Program-made: the position numbers and the translations under genes
Notes under the pieces: model-generated
Database searches by the model: none
The model's input: the letters and a program-made list of their open reading frames with translations, nothing else
What the model was told of the DNA's origin: nothing
NCBI GenBank assembly: GCA_021234155.1
Contig: JAJEKV010000005.1
Coordinates: 19,266,089 to 19,330,088 of the forward strand
Reading direction: 5' to 3'
DNA length: 64,000 nucleotides
From: Isoetes taiwanensis
Lineage: Eukaryota > Streptophyta > Lycopodiopsida > Isoetales > Isoetaceae
In this document: one piece after another, positions 1 through 10,294 of the stretch
Layout of the letters: each line of letters starts with the position of its first letter
Position numbering within the stretch: the first letter of the stretch is position 1

Positions 1-372
1 AGGTATTTGGCGATGTTCGGAACATCGTCTAATGCTGCCTGCAGGGACTGTCTAGGAACAAAGTAGCCTATGCAAGGGGGGAGTTGCACTAGCGCTGGTT
101 CTACCCTAGCTTGGAACTCAGACAAGACTCTACTGTAAGCTGGGGTCGCGTGCAAGGTTGCTTGGACATCTACCTCCTTCCTGAAGATATGGAAGATTTG
201 GTCGACGTCGGCCTCGGCAACATGGGCGCTGACGCTGTACCATCTGCGAAAGTCAGAGTTTGCCATTGGTTAATTGCAGAAGAGGGTAACAAACGGTTGC
301 AAGAGCGCCTCAGGGAGTTGAGAAATCGGCTAGAAGGGCAGGAGCAGATTTGTAGGGTGCTATCTGAGAAAT
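1..372 (-). pseudogene. Second ORF of element A, N-terminal part, family unknown
   Basis: The minus strand of this stretch aligns with the N-terminal half of the long ORF of element B at 14283-13850: shared blocks include the segments corresponding to ADIN/ADV...VFQKEVDV, the FHAKIGPSLVELPPFIGYF region and the nucleotide blocks GTCGGCCTCGGC and TGGAACTCAGACA. It runs off the window. No known domain recognised; it is neither gag nor pol by eye. The copy seems degraded. Confidence 0.55.
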
Positions 373-579
373 GAGGGGTCTATTTATAGAAAAGGGGAAA
401 ACCCTAATTTTTGGATGACTTGAAAATTTCCTAGGGTTGGGTAATTCTAGTCTATCTGAGGTCAAAATGGAAATCTGAAGACTAGATGAGATGTTTGAAC
501 AAGGCTAAATTACCTAAAGGATGCTATACAACAGGTTGAAGATGATTTGGACAAGTTCTGGTGAAGAAATGGTAAGAGG

Positions 580-843
580 TCTCACAGCTTGCGCCTCGCT
601 CCAAAACTAACTTTTAGTTCTTTGACTAGGCGCGAGCTGTGAAACATCAGTCTCATTTCGATCAAAAGGTGTCTAATTTGGGTAAACTAATGGTGTAAGG
701 ATGATGGGCTCATCAAATCAGACAGAATTGACCCCTTATTTGGTCGATTTGGAGCTGTTTTGGTCAAGTTTGGACAAGGTCTCACAGCTTGCGCCTCGCT
801 TCAAAACTAAAATTTAGTTTTGCGACCAGGCGCGAGCTGTGAG
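580..843. repeat. Two more nested hairpins downstream of the histone ORF (element A)
   Basis: Units at 580-643 and 780-843, same sequence and architecture as the pair at 2711-2964, spaced 200 bp, in the gap between the histone ORF and the second ORF. The separating DNA around them is partly repetitive. The stretch 844-1273 contains no gene that I can see; it is AT-rich. Confidence 0.8.
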
Positions 844-1273
844 ACATCACGTCTTTCGGTCTGCAGGGTAAAAGCATGTTAGGGCCTACATAAAAAATTA
901 CCAAAAAGGTACTTTTCTGTGTACTTCTGTGCAAGTACATAATTGTATTTTAAAGTACCTAGACTACAAGATTGACTAAAAGAAATTGTGTTATGTTCAA
1001 GAGTAGTAGTACATACATGTTGTAAGGTACTTTGTGATGTCAAGAAGATGTTAAGAACTCAAATATATCATCATCTTTGACTACCCAGAGTATTTTCCAG
1101 GTAGTTTCCAAAACATGTAGGCCCTAACATGCTCTTACCCTGCAATTGTCCTATTTTACTGAAATAAAAGCTAAAACTTATTAATTTGCTCTAATTAATC
1201 AAGTTTATGTAATTAAAGTACACAAAATTGCTCTATATTACAAATTTTTTTTAATTATTTACAAAAAAAGGTT

Positions 1274-2499
1274 CTAAGGGCGTTCTCCCTTTATGCGGGT
1301 CGCAAGACTCATGTCTTGTCGCATTAGGGTTACCCGCTTGGCGTGGACAGTGCAGGCTATTGAATCTTCAAAATGTTGCACTATCTTTGCCTCGGCCGCT
1401 TCTTGCATTGCTAGCAGCGCCTGTAGGCCTGCATTACTTCTCGCACTAACCGAGCAAAAGGGGCACGTGGGATTAGAAGTCTGTAGCTACGCTGGAAGTG
1501 CCTAATCTCCCTCAGCGCTCTCCTCTCCACCTCCTTCCTGTCTACCTTCTTCTTGGGTGGTGGCTTGGGGACCTTGGGCTTCGGTGGTGGCGGCTTCAAG
1601 GTCTGCTGCTTTGTTGGCCGTCCTTCAACAAACGGGACCCTGTTTTCTTCGTAATACTTATTGTAGGCCTCCCATTTCTTCATGTAGGCCTCATGCTCGC
1701 TTATCTTTCTTTCATAAATCTTTACCCTGTCGGTGACGTAAGCTTCGCGGGCAGGTCGTGGCTGTTTCTTCCTATCCCACGCCGGGTACTCAGGGGGCTT
1801 CTGCACTTGATCTTGCTGGGGTTGCTCAGGTGCTGGCTGCTCAGGTACTACCTGTTCGTCGCCTGGGTGCTTAGAAGAGCTTCCACCTGCAGTATTAGGG
1901 TTGAAGTCCTCATCAGAAGAGTCGTCGGAGGGGTTCGGAGGTTCGTCGGCTTGCCGCTCCTTGATGACGATCTTGGGGTTAGGCCTCTTCCTTGGCGGGC
2001 AGTCCTTCAGCTTCCTTGTGCTATCCACAAACTTCCCTTTCGCCTTCTTTTTCTCTTCTGCTGCCTTCTGTTCCTCTTCCTCCCTTTTCCTCTTTTTGTC
2101 TTCCTTCCTCTTCTCCCGGCGTTCATATTTCCTAATGAACCTTCTAAGGTGTGCTTCCTCTGCTGGCTCCAGACCTGTCACCTGCTCTTCCTGCTCGAGG
2201 ATCTCCGTGGCTGCTTCAGAATGGTCTTCTGCTCTTTCCTGCTGTCGGATCTCCCGCTCTATTTCTTTATATACCTCCCTTGTCTCCTCGTCCATGGAGG
2301 TTGGTGATGTGGCCTCATCCTACTCCGCCTGCTGATTGAAGACATCAATCAGATCAGATGTGTCCTGCTCCTCGTCTGAAGGCGAACGACCCCCTCTCGC
2401 GAGCCTCTCGCGAAGCATCTTCCGAATGATTTCCGTATCGGTGGCGCTGGTGGTTTCGCCTGGGCGACGCTTCCTGGCGGTCTGTTTGGTTCGGGCCAT
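1274..2499 (-). pseudogene. Histone H3-like protein with long charged insert, in element A
   Basis: The minus-strand reading starts at 2499 with MARTKQTARK, identical to the first ten residues of canonical H3 (the H3K4 and H3K9 region). Instead of the short H3 tail, roughly 270 residues follow: an acidic/serine part, a Lys/Glu/Arg-rich coiled-coil-like part (about 2295-1990) and a proline-rich part with PKPKVPKPPPKKK. The C-terminal end is a histone fold: [19 protein letters not shown] (alpha-N/alpha-1), then a stretch with [19 protein letters not shown], and a terminus RIKGERP followed at once by a stop, as H3 ends RIRGERA. LLIPxAPF resembles plant CENH3 rather than H3 (LLIRKLPF). Total about 400 codons against 136 for H3. 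The copy looks broken, with a small number of interruptions. Inferred role: chromatin targeting or mimicry by the element; unproven. Confidence 0.82.
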
Positions 2500-2710
2500 G
2501 TTTTACGGATCGTCGATCGGATAAAAGCGCCCAAAGATCGCCTAAGTGTGGGAGAGCGGATTTCTAGGGCTTGGACGAGGAAATGGGGGCTTTACATCTA
2601 TTTATAGCTTGGGAAATTTTAGGTCAAAAACTCAAGTTGCTCCATTTAACATGCTAAGGCACCTACTTAGTTAAAATTTACACTTATTTCAGACTTTTTC
2701 TACCTATTGG

Positions 2711-2964
2711 TCTCACAGCTTGCGCCTCGCTCAAAAACTAATGTTTAGTTTTTAGACCAGGCGCGAGCTGTGAGATCTCATACATTTCTAGGTTATTTAG
2801 GTAATTAAAACATGCTATTCTAATTAATTCCTACCTTAGAACTAGCCTTACCACATTACTTTTCCCAAATTCATCATGTTTTGGTGTTTCTAGCTCGATG
2901 TCTCACAGCTTGCGCCTCGCTTCAAAACTAAATTTTAGTTCTTCGACCAGGCGCGAGCTGTGAG
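2711..2964. repeat. Two 64-bp nested hairpins upstream of the histone ORF (element A)
   Basis: Units at 2711-2774 and 2901-2964, spaced 190 bp. Each has an outer stem CTCACAGCTTGCGCCT paired with AGGCGCGAGCTGTGAG, and an inner stem AAAACTAA paired with TTAGTTTT. They lie in the leader between the primer site and the histone ORF. The remaining leader (2500-3155) shows nothing else recognisable. Confidence 0.8.
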
Positions 2965-3155
2965 ACCACCTCACTTGGAAAGTTTTGGCTCATTCTTTTT
3001 AATCTTATTAGGTTCCAATTCACTTAATTGTTACTAGCTTAGCATAAACTACAAGGATGGAAAAAAATTTTCCCACTTTTCGAGGCTTGAGGATCCTATC
3101 AAGTCAGTCTACTGGGAGCATGGCCAGTGCTTTGCTCTTGGTCTCCAAGAACATT

Positions 3156-3167
3156 GCTCTGATACCA
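3156..3167 (-). other. Primer-binding site, tRNA-iMet type, element A
   Basis: The minus strand reads TGGTATCAGAGC one nucleotide inside the LTR end. This is the complement of the 3' end of plant initiator methionine tRNA, the usual minus-strand primer of plant LTR retrotransposons. It fixes the element's orientation and the inner LTR border. Confidence 0.85.
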
Positions 3168-3168
3168 C

Positions 3169-4739
3169 TGTGACGTCCCCTACTCGCATACGGTGCCCTC
3201 ACCGTATACAAACAGGAGTTCTTCCCCTATACCAGCTCCACACTGATACAGGGCCCTCCACACATCACTGCACCCGTAACGAGTCCCAGCGGGAAGAGTG
3301 AAGGTGTCATTCTACCCTGTCTCCCTCAGGGCCTACCTAGCTGCGGAAGCGTAAACATACATGTCAGTACACAACATAATCCTCCTCCCACCCAGAAGGG
3401 TGGTGTGTCAACATCTGCATAGACAATGGTCAGCGCATCACATAGGGAGTCCTACCCAAGGCTCAGACTCAAGGAGAGGACTGACGGCTTGGGTCTCCAG
3501 AGTTCATTGCAGACAGAATTCATGGCAATGGATTTGGCTGGCATAAGAACATGGCATAGGGTTGTCCACTCCATCCGCCCCTCCTGTGCACACTTTGCAG
3601 AGTAGGCTGAAAAGTGTCGGGACTCGATCAGTAGCCCTCACGGATGCATAGCCGTAAGGGCTATTCCCCGGGTCATCATCCCGGTTCCGATGGGGCAGGT
3701 AGGGATCACTCCCTCGAGAGATCTACATGCCGACTCAAGGTGACTAGAGGGCCACCGCCCGTGATTCGGGACGGTGAACCCACCGGAAAGTGTACACCAC
3801 TTCACGGTGTCGAGCCCATGCCTTACTTTTCGACTTGGTAAGCCATTAGGCCTAGTCACAATGATCCCGGTAGGCTTTACACACCGTGAGGGATCGTTCA
3901 AGAGTCAGAACATGAACCTCCTTCTTAGCCAGTCTGGCCCCTTCACCCACAACCAGGTGTGGCTCTTGTACACAGGCCGAATCTACAGTGTGCTAGAGAG
4001 GCTATTCTAGGAGCATCAACTACAAAGCTTTAGGGCCTCTACCCCCCTTCCCAATACAAGGAGTTCACAGAGATACATCATCCATATACATCACAGAAGA
4101 ACTAAAGAACTAGATCTAATCTATATCATAGAGTTAGGTTCTTTAGTTAGTGTCCGAGATCTAAGATCTAGATAGCTGCTATGGGCAATTTAATAGTCTA
4201 AACCTACTGATTCTATGACTAGGAGACGGTTTAAGCTATTAAATTGACCAAATACCTGATCCTTGAGTGGCTCCTCCTGACCTGAGTTCAACCATCCTGC
4301 TGAGCTGATCGAATTCAGGGAAACTGATGGCGCAATTCGCTTGGGCAGTGTCTGGGAGGCAGTTTTGGCTCCTGGGGCAGCCAAAACAGAGCTCTAAAAC
4401 CCTAAGGACGAAAACTAACAAGTTAGGGTTTTCCTACCCTAAATAGGCATGGGGTTTAGGGCTAGGGTTTCCAATTACCCATTTTAGCATGTGGGGTAAT
4501 TGGAAAGGCCCCACTTGCCTTTAATGGCTATAGGTGGCAAAATATGCCTACATGGAAAAGTGTGCCCACATTAATGTGCACATGTGCACATTAATAACAT
4601 GTGAACATACCTAGCAAGTTGCCCCTAGGGCTACTTACCTGGCTATCCGTCGGCGTACACGTCGGTCGGAGTGGCGTGTACGCGTGACGAGGCAGTACAG
4701 TATACGTCCTGGGACCGTATACTGTGCTGGAACGTCACA
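3169..4739 (-). repeat. LTR of element A (5' LTR on the minus strand)
   Basis: About 1571 bp, starting TGTGACGT and ending ACGTCACA on the minus strand, with the tRNA primer site one base beyond the inner end. Alignable blocks are shared with the partial LTR of element B (for example 3730-3900 with about 15950-16140) and with the LTR of element C (for example the stretch around 3560-3585 with about 54840-54865). Near the outer end lies a perfect hairpin (4697-4725, stem ACAGTATACG) beside a TGACG motif. GC content is higher than in the flanking AT-rich DNA. Confidence 0.8.
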
Positions 4740-4985
4740 CCCAATTTGGCCTCACTGGTCTTTCCCAATGCATACTTCCTTGAAGAAATTGGGCGGACGC
4801 CCATTTTTTCTAAAGGGGAGTCTGACTTTTCACAGCCCAACGCATGGCCCAATGATTAAATTGGGCAGACGCCCAATTTAGTCTCGGCGGGGGCTAGATT
4901 GCTCTCTTCTTGGGAATTTTTGCTCTAGGAAATTTTGCTCTAGGAAAACTGCTCGGGTGTGTGGGCCTGCACCGAGATTTGCAGA
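4740..4985. other. Flank of element A with two near-identical palindromes
   Basis: No gene seen. Two palindromes at about 4788-4811 and 4857-4878 share AAATTGGGC paired with GCCCAATTT; a related half-site sits right at the LTR border (CCCAATTTGG, 4740-4749). A similar motif, AAATTGGGCATCGCCCATA, occurs at about 21112, beyond the Ty3 pol relic. Confidence 0.5.
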
Positions 4986-4989
4986 AGCC

Positions 4990-5864
4990 GTAGCCGAAGC
5001 AAGGACGGGTGAAGACAAAGAATTATTTGCTGGCATCACTGTAGTGCCGAATGAGGTTTTGACTATAGCTGACGAATGGACTTCGTGCATGGAGATAGGA
5101 AATATTCACCCTGGCTCTTAGACAAACCACCTAAAGGACCTTTTACTTTATTTTGGTGAGAAAGGGACACGGAGAATGCACTCAGCGGAAATTCTCATTG
5201 ACATGGAGGTGTCGCCGGATAATAAGGACGAGTTCCACACTCTTGCGCTTAGAAAGGATGGGTGCTTGAATCATATGAGAGTTTAGAGAGTCGTTCTGAC
5301 ATCTTGGATGGGTTTTACGCAGTCTATCAGTGGATATTTGAGCACAAGTAGAACAGATCTAAGGCCTTGTATACAGAGTATCATGGTAAAACCCAATCCA
5401 AAGTTTACAATACTAAGTGGCTAAGGTCCAGATATGGGATTACAAAGGAGGGTGACACAGAAAAAGCTCACGTGGAGATGCCGACGGTTACAAAGAAGGC
5501 GAGGGCACCTGTCAAGACTAATCCCACTCAAGCTACCCCTAAGCTTCTCTTGGGTGTAATGTCGAGGACACCAAGGTTGCCCGAACTCAGTGTAGAGGAG
5601 GGAGAGTCATCTGAAGAGGAAGCCAGTAAGCGTAAAGGACAACCTGTAGCTGGTTCGTCCTCCAAGAGACACAAGGAGGCCAATACACCTGAGAGCCGAC
5701 ATAGTTCAGAGAGGGAGACAATGTCTGCATATGAATCTGAAGAACCGGCCATCAGTGGGAAGATTGTAAAAGTCACGCCATCTGCGCGCGACGTCACACA
5801 AGAGAGCAGACATGAGTTGTCTCAGAGTGCCATTGTCAATATCAAGCACAGAGAGAGAATTTAA
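4990..5864 (+). pseudogene. Decayed ORF, charged nuclear-like protein, unknown
   Basis: A plus-strand reading with coding-like composition but interrupted in its first third; the last 165 codons (5367-5864) are open and encode a Ser/Glu/Lys-rich protein with SVEEGESSEEEASKRKG and a basic patch SSKRHKE that could act as a nuclear localisation signal. Upstream fragments such as LIDMEVSPDNKDEFHTLALR look like real protein. I do not recognise the family. It could be the end of a host gene, or an extra ORF of a retrotransposon related to the histone element (similar charge pattern), but I see no sequence match. Confidence 0.35.
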
Positions 5865-6931
5865 CCCTCTGGGGGTGGGGTTTGAGATTGATATCATGTG
5901 TTCAAGATGCACAAAGCTCCGGCAAATATGACATGTAGGGTCATCAATCCAGAGCACTTAACCACTCTATATAAATCATTTATCAGCCATCAGTTGATGT
6001 CGTACCATTCGACTCAGAGACCTGACAAACATCAGCTTATATTAGTCAAATAAGTCGTCATCTTATTAGTTAGATAATTCTGCAATTTTTTAATCAATAT
6101 AATAGTTAGAATATTGGTCATCATATTTGCGATGTTTATATACCAAACAAGGATTTGAACCCTGATATTCCATCTTGTAATAAGACTCTAAATTTTAATG
6201 TATCTCAAAAGTCTACCATGGTATTCCTTCATTTAGTGTCAAGCTTATTGAGTTCATGCTCAAGTTGTTGCAAATTACAATACTCTGTTATTCACACTAG
6301 CTCCATTTATTTTGATTGGAAGTTCCCGAATAATACAAGATATTGAGATCTGTTTGCCTGTCACAAGGAAACACACATCACACGTCTTTAGAAATGTCTC
6401 ATCCTGATGCTCCTTTGATTATGCCAATGGTATCATAAACTAATAGAATTAAAGGTCCTGCTATTGCCGGAATGCTCATTCACCAACAGGCTACGGTAAT
6501 ATGGTCAACCTTAAATTCATGAGTAGGAGGTGAGTATCTTCTTGTGTGTAGGTTCATAAACATGCATACCCAAACAATTGGAGACTCTGTAAATAAATGA
6601 TGTCCTTTTTGAATGAGACTATTAATGCCTTTTGTAGAAAGACTATTAATACCATTTGAATGATGATACTTCACTTTAGACACTACTTGCCATCAAGTCC
6701 ATTATATTACATTATTTCATATATCTATATGACTGGACAGAATGAACATAATAGGATGAACATAATACCTCTGCCTTTAGAGAGTTCCATAATGGCTGAA
6801 GAGGTAGATCTGAAGTTTGCTGAATTATATTTATGACGAGCATTCCTATGTCGAATGCAAGGGTCATAGACCTACAACAAACCCCATTAAGTCATTTTAA
6901 ATAAAATATATTAAAATATAATATGTAGCAC
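5865..6931. other. Intergenic, AT-rich
   Basis: No gene, repeat or RNA recognised. Short open readings only, without domain character. Confidence 0.5.
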
Positions 6932-6936
6932 AAGTG

Positions 6937-7714
6937 TGATATGGAGCAAGCACGGAGGAGTGGTCCACGGCGAATGGGTTATTGGAAGTATGGCAAATAC
7001 TATGTAAATGTTATTCCTATAAGTCACCTAATAATATAAAGGGGCATAGGATAAGATAGCATTTGGATGTAAGGAACCATTGATATTTATGGACGGAGTC
7101 GAGGCACTATCATTGGGATGGTTATTGGTTGAGAAAAAGATCATAGATAATAGATAATGTCCCATATGATAAGTCATATAATCTAATTAAAGCCAAGGAG
7201 ATATTTTGAGAAAAAAAGGCAACTACCTGCTAAAAAAGGCTAAAGTTGCAGAGAGATCTATAAATAGAACCAAAACTTCAGTTGGATATATCTCTGCAAC
7301 CAAAGCTCCGATTGAAGCGACCATTAGCTCGTTGGAACCGACTTGGAGTCTACTTTCCGAATTGGGCAGCACATTCCGTAGTTCATCCAGAGGAGAGAAT
7401 AATGGCCGAAAAGGTGACAAGGGGTCACAGATCACTGCCATAGCGACTTCACAGATCTGCAACTGTTTTTATGATGTGTGGCTACTTGGAGTAGCTAGGT
7501 TAGTCTGGAAGGCTAATAAGCCAGATGCTAGAGCTTTGTATTTGTCAGAGCACTTGTATTTTGCCATAACCCAGTGGATCCGATTGGGTGGTTAATGGTG
7601 CTGCCATATCAATTGTGCATGAATAAAGTTTCTTTTGTCTGGTGTTCTATTATTTCATTATGGTTCTATGATTCTGTGTTGCCACAACTTCCCAAATATA
7701 CATGAATTGTATCA
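6937..7714 (+). repeat. Left LTR of the nonautonomous element
   Basis: 778 bp, direct repeat of 8902-9636. Contains a TATA-like TCTATAAATAGAAC at about 7256-7269, a plausible promoter in the LTR. Confidence 0.88.
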
Positions 7715-7716
7715 AG

Positions 7717-7728
7717 TGGTATCAGAGC
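7717..7728 (+). other. Primer-binding site, tRNA-iMet type
   Basis: TGGTATCAGAGC two bases inside the left LTR, complementary to the initiator tRNA 3' end. Confidence 0.88.
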
Positions 7729-8394
7729 GGAGGTTTGTGATTCTTTTGGGAACCATGGGCAATGTGATCACCAGTGGAATTTGGACTCTCTAATCTGTGA
7801 GAGGAGATTATCATTCTGGGGTTCACAAGAACAGATTTGGATTATCTTAATGGAGTAAAAGCTTTTATGCATGAAGGGAAATCATATGATTTCAATATTA
7901 GAGCGGTTAGTGGAACTGAGGTGGACTTGGTGACTATTGATGTAAGCGAATCTGGAGCATCGGTAGCAGAGAAAACTCGGTGCTTTCGTGGAGAATGCTC
8001 GAAGCATATGGGACCAACTTGTTGAGAACGAGTTCGGATTATTGGAAAAACTTCTATGATCCTTTAAGGGATTATGGAATAAATAAAAGCATCATGTTTG
8101 GGATTGCGGAGTCAGATCGTGGTGATTTGAGAGACTGATTGGCCGTGGGGGTCATCTATATAAATATTTGACTTGGGAAGTCATCTATATTAACGCTTGA
8201 ATTTATTTGCAGGTTTGCTTAGTGTTAAGCATTGGGGAGGACACTTTACGTAGAAGCTGTCAAGGACGTGGACGCAAAATTTGGATGCGAAATCTCAAAT
8301 TGGTTCAAATGGAACAGACTTATGGGTAAAGTTCCTAAGTTGAATTTCTTTATTTGGAATAAAGAATAGATACTTTTGTTGTGTATACCCATGG

Positions 8395-8901
8395 TAGATT
8401 AGTGACTACGATTGCAACGTAGCCGGCTTGAACATGGTATACTAGATAGGGAATGCCTCTTGGTAGATTAGTGGTTGTATCTGCAGCACAATCGGCTTGA
8501 ACAAGAGTGCATAAGATGTAACTTCTTGGAAGATTAGTAATTGTGATTGCAACACAATTGGCTTGACAAAGTTACATCCGTATCTTGGAGATACACTGTA
8601 TCGTGGTGGCGATACAATCAAGTAGTATCGCGGAGGTACGAAAGATAATAACGTACCATGGAGGTACAAGGGATATATCGTACTGTGGAAGTACGCGGAT
8701 ATCCGTAACTATTTCTGGAGTTTTGCAGGGATTATAAAACTTTCAGACTGGTGATGACCATGGAAGATCCATCTTGAGAAGGGATGGATTGAAATGGAGC
8801 GTATCTTGAATGATCGTGGGGTGATCCTTCTTGAGAAGGGATGGACTGAAATTGAGTGTACTCGGACGATCGCGGACGATCTATCTTGAGAAGGGATGGA
8901 T
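8395..8901 (+). repeat. Three kinds of tandem repeats before the right LTR
   Basis: About 8395-8580: three units of roughly 65-75 bp sharing TGGTAGATTAGT and GCTTGAACA-like ends. About 8580-8700: short palindromic units around GTACCATGGAGGTAC. About 8765-8901: three units of 55-65 bp sharing CTTGAGAAGGGATGGATTGA; the third unit is itself the polypurine tract running into the right LTR. Confidence 0.75.
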
Positions 8902-9636
8902 TGATATGGAGCAAGCACGGGGGAGTGGTCCACGGCGAATGGGTTATTGGAAGTATGGCAAATACTATGTAAATGTTACCTAATAATATAAAGGGCCATA
9001 GGATAACATAGCATTTGGATGTAAGGAACCATTGATATTTATGGACGGGGTCGAGGCACTATCATTGGGATGGTTATTGGTTGAGAAAAAGATCATAGAT
9101 AATAGATAATGTCCCATATGATAAGTCATATAATCTAATTAAAGCCAAGGAGATATTTTGAGAAAAAAAGGCAACTACCTGCTAAAAAAGTCTAAAGTCG
9201 CAGAGAGATCTATAAATAGAACCAAAACTTCGGTTGGACATATCTCCGCAAACAGAGCTTCGATTGAAGCGACCATTAGCTCGTTGGAACCGGCTCAAAG
9301 TCTAGTTTCCGAATTGGGAGAACAATGGCCGAAAAGGTGACAAGGGGTCACAGATCACTGCCATAGCGACTTCACAGATCTGCAACTGTTTTTATGATGT
9401 GTGGCTACTTGGAGTAGCTAGGTTAGTCTGGAAGGCTAATAAGCCAGATGCCAGAGCTTTGTATTTGCCAGAGCACTTGTGTTTTGCCATACCCAGTGGA
9501 TCTGGTTGGGTGGTTAATGGTGCTGCCATATCAATTGTGCATGAATTAAGTTTCTTTTGTCCGGTGTTCTATTATTTCATTATGGTTCTATGATTTTGTG
9601 TTGCCACAACTTCCCAAATATACATGAATTGTATCA
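8902..9636 (+). repeat. Right LTR of the nonautonomous element
   Basis: 735 bp, direct repeat of the left LTR, ending GTATCA and followed by the target duplication AAGTG. Confidence 0.88.
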
Positions 9637-9641
9637 AAGTG

Positions 9642-10285
9642 GGTTAGAGTCGTTACTGTAGATGAAACAATAAATGGGTTAGAGTTGTTACTGTCGATGA
9701 CGGAACATCGTCAAGATCATCAGCAAATAGTACGAATCATCTTAGAGCTCTATGCACTATAAGTGAAGGCCTAAATTCTTACTTGATAAATTGCAGATAC
9801 TATGATTAGATTTTTTATGATGCTTCGCTTGGGAACAAATCCCTCACTTCTTTTTGCTTACTAATTAACTCAGCATCAAAGATAGACACATCCAATGTCT
9901 ATTGGATTACCATGAGGGAAATTATGGATTACCATGAGCAGACATATCCAATATATGCAATTAGCAGATACAGACTATGAGAAAATTAAGACAGTTAAAA
10001 TAATAAGCGTAATACATGATGTTCATTAACTAGCTCTGTAAGATGTTCCCTTAAAATTATTAAAGCAGCGTAGTAGACCTAGCAATTACCCCAAGATAAT
10101 CTATTATAGATCAGATCAGAAGACACTGGTATAATTAAATAAAAGGCAAGACATTATCATTGTACTTTAACAAGATGTAGAAAAAAGGAATAAAAAGTTT
10201 AAAGCCACCTATCCAACTATAATTTAAATTTTACAAGGAGCAAAAACTTCTGATTTATATCAGGTACAGAAAACCAACAAAGTAA
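9642..10285. other. Intergenic, no gene seen
   Basis: AT-rich. A short imperfect duplication of GGGTTAGAGTYGTTACTGT occurs at about 9642-9700; nothing else recognised. Confidence 0.5.
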
Positions 10286-10294
10286 TTAAGTATA

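Larger units (their letters stand above)
1..4739 (-). mobile_element. LTR retrotransposon A, 5' portion, histone H3-bearing (Ty3-like family)
   Basis: Read on the minus strand the order is LTR (4739-3169), primer-binding site (3167-3156), leader with two hairpin repeats, histone H3-like ORF, two more hairpin repeats, and the start of a second ORF that leaves the window at position 1. LTR ends are TGTGACGT...ACGTCACA. The same order occurs in element B (11640-16988), where a Ty3-type gag follows the second ORF, and the LTR is related to that of element C (54440-56071), which has Ty3 pol. I therefore infer a Ty3/Gypsy element with extra ORFs between the 5' LTR and gag, as Tat/Ogre elements are known to have. 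The coding parts look broken in a few places. The other LTR lies outside the window, so age cannot be judged from LTR divergence. Confidence 0.75.
6937..9636 (+). mobile_element. Nonautonomous LTR retrotransposon with 5-bp target duplication
   Basis: Two LTRs (6937-7714 and 8902-9636) begin TGATAT and end GTATCA, flanked by the target duplication AAGTG (6932-6936 and 9637-9641). A tRNA-iMet primer site follows the left LTR and a purine tract precedes the right one. The internal 1.2 kb holds no recognisable gag or pol, only remnants and tandem repeats, so the element depended on other elements' proteins (LARD/TRIM-like; the primer site and LTR length fit Copia-type elements, but family is inferred). 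Structurally it looks whole. LTRs differ by two small indels and a few per cent of substitutions by eye, so insertion is moderately old. Confidence 0.88.

Noticed and set aside
1498-2335. Long plus-strand open readings opposite the histone ORF
   Set aside because: Leu/Pro/Ser-rich shadows of a Lys/Glu/Pro-rich minus-strand protein; no domain, and explained fully by the opposite strand.
580-2964. Reading the hairpins as replication-dependent histone mRNA 3' stem-loops
   Set aside because: The metazoan/algal histone stem-loop is about 16 nt with a fixed sequence; these are 64-nt nested structures found also before the ORF.
6437-9700. CRISPR-like array from the repeats in 8.4-8.9 kb
   Set aside because: Units are variable in length, adjacent without unique spacers, and sit inside a plant LTR element.
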